Source of the DNA: Heterocephalus glaber
Taxonomy: Eukaryota; Chordata; Mammalia; Rodentia; Bathyergidae
Direction: 5' to 3'
Length of the DNA: 64,000 nt
NCBI RefSeq assembly: GCF_000247695.1
Contig: NW_004624743.1
Coordinates: 7,758,495-7,822,494 of the forward strand
Shown: positions 56,350 to 64,000 of the stretch, one piece after another
Layout: the number at the start of each line of letters is the position of its first letter
Numbering within the stretch: the stretch's first letter is position 1
Notes under the pieces: generated by a model
Seen by the model: only the letters and a program-made list of their open reading frames with translations
Told to the model about the DNA's origin: nothing
The model's database searches: none
Position numbers and translations under genes: made by a program

Positions 56350-57035
56350 CATGTCAATGCTGAGAGCCCCAGCCAGACCCTCGGCATTTCCTACCTGTGT
56401 TACTGCAATCCTTTCCCTGGCTCCAAGTTCATGGCCCTATGGATACCTGCTCTCCAGAGAGCACCCGGTGATCTCTTCAAAATCCAAATGTTGTAACCTT
56501 GATAGTGATGATCCAATGCCATTCCCATCAAACTTAGAATGAATCCTAAGTCCGAGTACAGCCAAATCTGTACAACCCTCATAGTCTGAATTTAACTACC
56601 TCCTCTGCTTCTCTTTATCAGTTTTACTGCATTCCAAGCCGAAGGAGACCCTTGTATTTCTTGGAAATGGCAGGGATGTCTTCATCTCAGGGACTCTGTA
56701 CTTGTTCCCTTTGGTTGGAAAACTCTTCCCCTTGGATGTTTACACAGCTTGCTTCCTTCGTTCATTTAGGTTTTTATTCAAAAGTAGTTTCTTCAAGTGG
56801 GTGTGATTTTTGAATAACTTATTTAAAAGACCACCTCTGTTGTTCTATCCTCGAAGGGCGCCTTAGTTTCCTTTACAGCAGATACATGTGCCGTATTTAT
56901 TTTGCTTGTTTTTTGTCTTCCTTACAAGAAGATAAGCCCCATGAAGGCAGGGACTTTATTTTCTTCACTGTATTTGTTATGCTTACAACAGTGCCTGGAG
57001 CACAGTAGATATTCGAAGAATAATGGGCCAGTGAA
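56350..57035 (+). mobile_element. L2 LINE relic, long (forward strand)
   Basis: 'ggtgatctcttcaaaatcca', 'cattcccatcaaacttagaa', 'gttggaaaactcttcccctt', 'catttaggtttttattcaaa', 'gataagccccatgaaggcag', 'ggactttattttcttcactg', 'acaacagtgcctggagcaca' give a long collinear match to the L2 3' region up to its end. Confidence 0.88.
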
Positions 57036-57344
57036 GAAGGAGTGGGCATCGGATCCTTCTGCATCCCAGTGACTTATTTCTTGCTTATGCTTTGTAATAA
57101 AATCAATAGCCTGGAACAGAGACGCTGAGGAGAGCTGCACCATTTCCTACTCTGTCCTCCTCCTGTGTCTCATCCTGTGGCACCTCAGGGGCCTCCTGCT
57201 CAAGCCCTGGGTACTCTCGTCCTGTCCGAGCTGCCTCTCCCCAGGGGGCCCCAGGCAGCGTGGTCCCAGGGCAAGCGGGGGCTGTGCTGGACACAGGGCA
57301 GAGTGCGGTGGGAGGAGGACGAAAGCAGGACCCACTGAAGCCGC
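57036..57344. other. GC-rich unassigned stretch
   Basis: 57,120-57,330 is GC-rich with short frames on both strands (81 and 85 codons). No motif. Confidence 0.35.
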
Positions 57345-57478
57345 CCACTGGTCACTTGCGGCTCTTTCAATTAAAATTTGAGTTAGAAAGTTTAGCGAAA
57401 TCAATAATTCAATTTCTCAGCTGCACAATTGCATTTGAAATGCTCAAGAGCCACCTGTGGTAGGGGCTTTGCTGCTAG
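57345..57478 (+). mobile_element. hAT-Charlie relic (MER58-like)
   Basis: 'ttgcggctctttcaattaaa' and 'aattcaatttctcagctgca', then 'gcatttgaaatgctcaagag', 'ccacctgtggtaggggcttt' follow the family with partly palindromic 'gccacatgtggct' ends. Confidence 0.65.
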
Positions 57479-57520
57479 TCACCTTGCGAATTGGATCCTT
57501 TTCATCATCACAGAACCCCC

Positions 57521-57930
57521 TGTGGGACCACCTTGCTCTGGACCCTCTTCCTAGACGTTAGAGCAATACGCTAGCAGCGTTGTCAAATCGGTGTGATTTA
57601 TTGAAAAGCAGCCACGAGCAGCCACCAGGTTCCGGGTGCCGAAAGAGCGATCGGGAAATCAGAAACGACTGGAAGAAGTTCTTCTCCACAGAGCCTCCAC
57701 CTGAGGAAAGTCCTGGGCCCACACTGCTTGCCGAGTGAAGCAAAGCAAGCTCCTGCCCCAAGGCGGTCTCACTGCCAAACGGAGCCCGGCCTCCGCAGAG
57801 TACGGAGCTCTGTCCAGGGAGAGCGACACGACCCGACCCGGGGAAATGGCAAGAAACAAGCGCAGCGTAAACTCGGCCTGGCAAGGTGTAAGTCAGAAGC
57901 GAGCGCGTCAGCTGTAGGGCCCAGCACCCC
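57521..57930 (-). mobile_element. Possible LTR (reverse strand)
   Basis: On the reverse strand this block is GC-rich, has AATAAA (57,597-57,602), then about 75 bp to an end reading ggtcccaca, the usual CA-terminated U5 layout. The 5' boundary is unclear: candidates are near 57,723 and 57,926. Frames of 108 codons (reverse) and 123 codons (forward, 57,728-58,099) overlap here and have no known domain. It could instead be a CpG-rich regulatory segment. Confidence 0.4.
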
Positions 57931-58079
57931 TTACGTGGCAGGAAACGGGTCTCTTGGACTAGACCAGCCGTTAGAAGAAGGTAGAAGTGATGGGAAGTGG
58001 CTCACTTCACTTCTGGAGTTTTTGCTTTTTTTAGACCAACTGAACAGAGAAAACCTAATTTGGGGTGGTGTTTGTTCAG

Positions 58080-58240
58080 TTTTGGGGGGGGGCGGTTAGA
58101 CAAGGTCCCTCTATGTGGTTCAGGCTGGACTTGAACTCAATAGGTGGCCCAGGCTGGCCTCAAACTAGCAGTGATCCTCCTGGCTCAGCCTCCCAAGTGC
58201 TAGGATTACAGACGTGCACCACCAGTCCAGGCTCTAAACC
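58080..58240 (-). mobile_element. B1 SINE with internal duplication
   Basis: A G-run, 'gacaaggtccctctatgtgg', the doubled block 'ttcaggctggacttgaactc' / 'cccaggctggcctcaaacta', 'ctcagcctcccaagtgctag', 'gattacagacgtgcaccacc'. Inverted B1 monomer with the usual internal tandem duplication. Confidence 0.92.
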
Positions 58241-58759
58241 TAATGTTCTCTAAAAGTCATATCTTTAACGTTTTACATCTCTGTGGTTAAATATTTTTTA
58301 GAATGGCTCATTTATAATTCAAAATTTCCCTAAGTATGCATTATTAAAGTTTTCTCCCTTGAATTCCTTTTCTCCAGTTCAGAATACACAGAAAATTAGG
58401 ATTCAACTAACCAATCATTTTCCCATTCAAACTGAAGAAATTGTTTTGGGGGGGAAAAAAGAACTCCCTCACAAAGTTAAGGCTGAAGCCTGATTTTTCT
58501 GATTGGGTCCATTTCATCCTTGTAATTTTGTTCCAGTCTCACAAATATATCCAACATCTTTTTATAGATATTGTTTGAGAATAAACACAGGGTTTGGATC
58601 AAAGCACTTACCTGGCTTCCAAAATGGTTTCAAGTTTTCCTTCTTGCCATCACCTGTTGCTGACAGCTAAAACCTAAAAGCTCCTCCCAGAAGTTTTTGA
58701 GAAATCTGAACAAAGGAATGAATAATTTTCTCGGCACCTCTAGGATTTGGAAACCTGGT
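58241..58759. other. Unique stretch, nothing recognised
   Basis: No elements named. Confidence 0.4.
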
Positions 58760-58775
58760 TAAGTTTATGTAATCA

Positions 58776-59054
58776 TAATGTGAAATAGGAAGAAAAGGGG
58801 CAAAGGGGAAGGGGAAGTGAGAGGGCTAGGGGAAAGGAAAGAAGGGAATGGAATTAATATGAGAAAATGAAAAATGGAAACAAAGTCTTTGTAAATAGGG
58901 AGGGGTGGAGGGGTTGAAGGGAGGGCAGGGGAATGGGGAAAAAAATAAGAACCAAGAGAGACTATGTAAAGGTGCCAATTTCCAATGATGAATGTCATGA
59001 TATTGTACACCTAAAATGGAGCAATAAAATTAACTTTTAAAAAAGATTTTTTAA
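58776..59054 (+). mobile_element. L1 3' end, type B
   Basis: Purine-rich 3' UTR ('aaataggaagaaaagg', 'caaagtctttgtaaataggg') ending in 'cctaaaatggagcaataaaa' and an A tail. The flanks aagtttatgtaatcat and aagtttacataatcat (about 58,760 and 59,055) differ by two bases, an aged duplication. Confidence 0.88.
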
Positions 59055-59071
59055 AAGTTTACATAATCATT

Positions 59072-61029
59072 AGTTCTGTTTATGCTCTTAAATTAGTGTT
59101 AAATTGTTAACTTAATTGGTCATTTCATACAAACTTTTAATAATTGGCAGCTGTCCATCAGGAAACTATGAACCATGCTATTCGGAAAGTGTAAGGGACA
59201 CAAGGTCAAATACACACACTCCCTTGAGCTCAGTGGCCAGCCCTGGAAAACACCAACCATGTTAATTGTTGTAAGTCTCCCCTGATTATCATAAATGCAA
59301 TATTTCATCCAAAGATATTGCCTGCATAGACTAAATTGCCATTTATAATCTATTAGCAATTCCACATGTGCCTCCAAATGGATTTCTGCCCTTGTGTGGC
59401 TTAGATTCTGGCCTGGAACATCTATACATGCTCCAAGGAGGCACATCCAGTCCATGGTAGTGCTATGGATCCGCATTACCGTAAGAATTTGCATTAAATC
59501 CACATTCCCATTTCTACCATTGCAGTGTATTTACTCAATTTGAAAATGTTTATTTTCATAAATTTTAAACATATTTAATATGCACAGGCAATTAAATCCT
59601 TTAATATCATCTTCTAATGGGCTGGTTGTAATGAGTTTATTCTGCAGGAAAACAAATGGAAACATTATGTGACAGTTTAATTCTATTTATATGGCCTATA
59701 AGGGAGATTTATTTGAGGTGAAGAGAAATTGCCTTTGGAGAATTGGTGAATGTGTTTCATTTTCAATATAATATCAGAAAGATAATAGTAATAGTTCTAT
59801 GGTGAAGATTTTTTTAGGAGATTCATGCATTTCCTGAACTGGATTCCTCTTTTCTTCATAAATTACACAGATCTGTGGAATATAATTGTTGCTGTTACCT
59901 TCTGCTGTGTATGTATTTGTATTTCCTTTCAGCCTAGATAGCAACAGAAATTGAATTGACAGCTCAGACTGCCACTTATCCTGAGCACCTGAGAAGTGAC
60001 ACTCAAAGAAGATATATTTCATTGTAATATTAACTCTTAACAAAAATAAAAATAAAACTTTAAACTTTAAAAATAAAAGATGGGGAATATCCTGTCATCT
60101 TAATCTGTTTAGAACTGTTGGCTAGCTAGTTTTGAAATTTTATTATAAATTTCCTGAAGTTCAATTCTAAAAATTTAACAAATCTCTGCATTTTTAAGAG
60201 TCTGATATATTGTTGAAAGAAAGCCATTAGGTCTTAGCAGAAAACACCACATCGATCTTTTTGAAGAAATAAATTTACCTTCCAGTCTACCTGATTGAAT
60301 CAATTGGTCGATTTATATTTTTAAAAATTTAAAGTAGTTAATATTTTAATTAAATTAATAATTAAATTTTTAATACTTAAATCATTAATGTTTACATTAT
60401 TAGTTTTGTGCCCATTAGTGAAAGGTTCCAGACTTTAAACTTGGCATATCCAGAACCTTGATTCTTTGAGGAATCCATGTTTAAGAAGTATAATGCACTT
60501 GATTCCTACTAATGTTCTCTGGTTTATCAGTCTATCAGCATTACCATTAGAAATTTATGTAACAAGATTAGTTCTAACTGTTATTCTGTCTCCGTATTAC
60601 ACCAGTATTTGCCAAAGCTAATCTTTCAACCATTGCTCTAGGATTCTAGTGTTATTACTCGGTTTCATAATGGAAAGAGGGCTTGGAGAAAAAAAGAATT
60701 CCAATAATTATGGAAAATATGAATAAAATAAAGGATTTCTCAGATGTAGTAATATAGAAGAATGGGTACTACCTGATAAACAGAAGATGCTTATTATAGT
60801 TCAAAGAAACGCAATGCCACGGAGAGTGTATCTAAAACTTATCTGACAATAGAACCTATCTTTTGAGCTATCCTTATTGACAGCTCTCAGAGTCAGTGCT
60901 GAGCACACAGTAGATTCTCAAGAAAAGTTTGAGTGAATGGACAAATGAACAAAGTGAGTTTGAGAAGGGCAAACTGATAAGCATGCTATTTTATGGAACT
61001 TCCCAATGGTCAGAAAGGAATTCGAATTT
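59072..61029. other. 2 kb without recognisable repeats; candidate conserved DNA
   Basis: No transposon was recognised. A reverse frame of 127 codons (59,120-59,503) is open in A+T-rich DNA but has no domain. 60,315-60,395 is extremely A+T-rich with many TAAT/ATTA words. Confidence 0.4.
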
Positions 61030-61165
61030 TTTAATTTTACTTTTTCTTAGTCCATGTTTGCAGTGCACACTGACTACTTTTACCTTGGGAATCAGTGCGA
61101 GTATTGTCCATAACACATCTTAATTCTTTTCTCATCCCTCCCTCTCCCTCCATCTCTTAGTCATC
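61030..61165 (-). mobile_element. L1 3' UTR fragment (reverse strand)
   Basis: 'gtccataacacatcttaatt' followed by a pyrimidine-rich block resembles 10,425-10,500. Short and diverged. Confidence 0.5.
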
Positions 61166-64000
61166 TTACCTTTTCCAGAAGATCTTTTAGATCCCTGCAG
61201 GATCCAATAGTTTCGTAAATATTTGATAAATATTTACAATTAGTACTGAAAAAAAAGAAACAAGAGATTTGGGTTTTTAATGTCTTTAAGGGTCATATGA
61301 GGACAACCCCAAGTCTCTTCAAACTTGCTCACTCATGAGCTAGTTGTCAAGGGCATCCATAGGCATCTTCACTGTTATCACAGTTGGAAGTGAGTGTGGT
61401 TAATGGTATCAAAATGAAAGTGACAATTATACCTAGTGTGTTGTGCATGGTTAATATTTTAGCTCTGCAAATATTACAGAAACACGTGATCACAAAGAGG
61501 CTGCAGGGAGGCTGCAGTCTACTCACACCTTCCATGGAAGCCTCCTTCGGAGGAGACTGGAGAGAAATCCCCTTGACTTCATATCCACATTCTGTCTGCA
61601 GAGGCAAACAGGACAGCCAGTTTCAACACCGCACATCACTGCTGTGAGGAGACCACAGAGCAGCCCCAAGTGGGCATTTCCCAGCCACCTCTGTCTTTTC
61701 AGGAAAGTGCCCTGGAGGGCCCAGGCTTCATTACGTGCCTGGCACAACACCAGCATGCCCAGCTGAGCGTAGGGCTGCTCAGCCCCCTGCCCAGTAGAGA
61801 GGAACACAAGTCTCCCATCTTCCTCCGAAGGTTTTCATTATCTCTCTTCTAATCTAAGCATTAATTCTTGGACTTCTGGGAAAACAGAGTTGTCTAATCC
61901 TAAAATCTGAAAGACAAACATCTTTGTTTTCAAATCTACTTCTGGAATTTGTGGGCTTTTGAGTATAACGTTCAGAGCAGATCTGCAATCTCCACCATGT
62001 ACAAGGCCATGGCGAGTCCCACCTATTACCTGTTAGCTGAATGCAGCGAATTAGAAGGAAAACCAGGGGGGCTGCAGTGGGGCAGGGTGGGAATCTGGTA
62101 CTGCAGTTAGATTTACAGGGAGTCCTTGTAAACAGGGTGCTAAAAAGTGTGTTGGATTTTTTTTTTTAACCTTTTGTGACACACAACAGAGCTGTGAAAT
62201 CAGTGAATTAAATAGTTCCAGTCCCCTGGGCACACATGAGCAATAGCGTAAAAATAGACAGCACCCATTATAGCATTACTGTTATAGAGCAGATGGACAG
62301 CTTCAGTTTCAGACTTTTGTCCTTACTGCAGAATTGGGGCAGAACGGGGAAACGACTGTAAATTTTCTCAAAAGAGATGAATAGGAAAGCTGTTAACTTT
62401 TTTCTTATTAAAAGAAAGAAACCTGGAAAAATTCCAAATTACACATTTTGCAGCTCTTTGACTGCAATTCTTTAGCTTTTGCTGCACAACATCTGTAGGT
62501 GGTTAAGCATTTCCCACCCTCATTCCCCAAAATGGAATATCTCGTTCCTGACAGAGCATCCAATGCCTGCACAGACATATGTTTACCAAACCAGGTCGCC
62601 GCCATATGTGGGCTGCAGTCCCTCCAGAGCAGGCCGAATATGGGTTGATTGGCTTAGCTTGGGAGGCTCAGAAGGGAGAAGCACGCAGGAAACAGACATG
62701 GAGAAAGAAGTGGAAGATGCGGAGAGGTTGGGGGGGAGAAGAGAAAAGAGGCAGGAAAGAGAATTATTTTTCATTAAACTTTGAAAACTTAATCTCTTGC
62801 TTTTGTAGTAAATTTTGAAATTAGAAGTTTTCAAGTCACATCACAGTCATTTTTCCATTGCTCTCTGGATAATTCCCAAGAATATTGACCCTTAAGATAA
62901 TGAGGGCACAAGACAGGTCAGCCATAAGACTGAGATATGTTGATTCTGTATCTAATCATCTCTGAGTTTATTTATATGATGGATGGCTGATTTATAGACT
63001 AAAACAAACACTAATGATCACTTCAGTTCAAATTTTAATTTTGGATTTAGAAAAGCTAAGGCTATTTTTAAAACTCCAAAAATGAATATCAAATGCAATT
63101 ATAATCTTGCTAGATCCAAGAACTAATTTTACTGATCAAAGGGAAAAAAATATATGGTTATTTCTGCAACACCTAGATCATTGACATAATTACAAATTTT
63201 TAAATGATTCTTCAGAATAATAGAAACTTATCTTTTCATAAATGAAAACAAAAAGAGAAATATATGTTATTCTTTAAAAGTTTACTTTCTGCACATTAAT
63301 TAAAATATTTTAATAAAATATCAGTGGAGCAAAGTGTTGGCCATAAATATCTTCGAAATGCTAATAAATTCATACATTAATAATCCCCTGGAGCATATAA
63401 CAGTTTTATTCCAAAGAATTTTAAGAAAAATAATGTGAAGCATTCAAAAAGGACAATAGTTTGATATAATTACCTGATACGAAATGGATATGGTGAATGG
63501 TTCATTCTTGATACAGCCAAATCACGTTACTTATATTATGAAAAAAATCTGAGAGTCTGCGAAGTTTTATCCATTCTAACTTTTTTACCATTCAGAACAA
63601 CTTATATTCAATGGATATGGCTGAGCTTGGAATTAGCAGAAATGATTCGTCTCGAGCAACTCCCACGTGTCCTATAAAGTTTGTTTTACCTTTACAGAAG
63701 CTTCTATTTAGTACGTTTTAGTGTCTTCCTTTTAATCTCACTTTGCAGTTGCAAGAGAAAAAAGTCAAATACTTCTCTGGTGTGTCACAGTGTTGTCATG
63801 GATACCCAAGTGTGGCCCATCACCTCCACCAGTAAGCAAACAGCTCTCAAAGAGCGCTTGGAAGAACAAACTAACCTTGCAGAGTTGTTGGGGCAGAGAG
63901 TTTTAAGCAAACAGCCTGTGGTCTTAAGATAACATATATTATTAGGAAAAAAAAATCAGGCTAATTGGCACTTTCTATATATGTTCAACGGTTTGGGAGG
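61166..64000. other. 2.8 kb without recognisable repeats
   Basis: 61,500-61,830 is GC-richer with overlapping frames on both strands (94 codons reverse, 87 forward). 62,160 has a T-run and 62,700-62,760 is purine-rich. 63,000-63,560 is very A+T-rich. No gene, RNA or repeat was recognised. Confidence 0.45.

Noticed and set aside
1..64000. Prokaryotic features, CRISPR arrays, operons, phage or plasmid genes
   Set aside because: The repeat content is typical of a mammalian nuclear genome and no spaced direct-repeat array, ribosome-binding sites or dense coding was seen.
1..64000. tRNA, U6, Y RNA or 7SK genes
   Set aside because: tRNA-like A and B boxes occur only within ID SINEs with A-rich tails; no free-standing small RNA gene was recognised.

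Overview
This window looks like gene-poor, intergenic DNA from a non-murid rodent nuclear genome. I find no exon, RNA gene or intact protein-coding gene that I can defend. The open frames are short (153 codons at most). They mostly fall in decayed transposons or lack codon structure, and frames of similar length occur on opposite strands of the same DNA.

Organism: the young SINEs are tRNA-derived ID elements with recognisable Pol III A and B boxes and A-rich tails. Several are flanked by target-site duplications (TSDs). There are also dimers with a 7SL (B1) left half and an ID right half (B1-dID), at 2.5, 2.7, 34.0 and 38.8 kb. That dimer is known from rodents such as dormice, squirrels, beavers, cavies and porcupines, not from mice or rats. 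I cannot fix the species. A run of 100 N at 2,817-2,916 shows this is a draft assembly.

Layout: 0-10 kb is mostly unique A+T-rich sequence with an ERVL-MaLR LTR, two B1-dID dimers, a MER5-type hAT element, MIRs and ID copies. 10-14 kb holds two L1 fragments, a Tc1/mariner transposase relic broken by a SINE, a second mariner-like 3' end and a Tigger-like block. 15-24.6 kb carries an MLT1-type LTR, MIRs and a cluster of L1 3' ends on both strands. 24.6-34 kb is mostly unrecognised, with a MaLR LTR, an ID copy, a TA-flanked Tigger-type MITE and an (AC)n tract. 34-39.3 kb is dense in old repeats (MLT1, L2, MIR, a B1-dID inside a MaLR LTR) and has two GC-richer blocks that share an exact 26-bp word. 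39-45 kb has long unique A+T-rich stretches, an L1 insertion with a perfect 17-bp TSD and a probable solo LTR. 46-47.5 kb is a three-level nest (L2, then MaLR LTR, then ID SINE). 50.8-52.3 kb contains an L2 and an MLT1-type LTR split by a MER2-like Tigger element. 54-59 kb holds an L1 end, an L2, a hAT relic, a possible LTR, a B1 and another L1 end. 59-64 kb is almost free of recognisable repeats and is where I would look first for conserved regulatory DNA.

Nothing here acts together as a pathway, and I did not find a previously undescribed system. The value of the window is the readable order of insertion events, plus a few unexplained blocks. Repeat family names are from memory of consensus sequences. 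Boundaries are approximate unless a duplication is cited.
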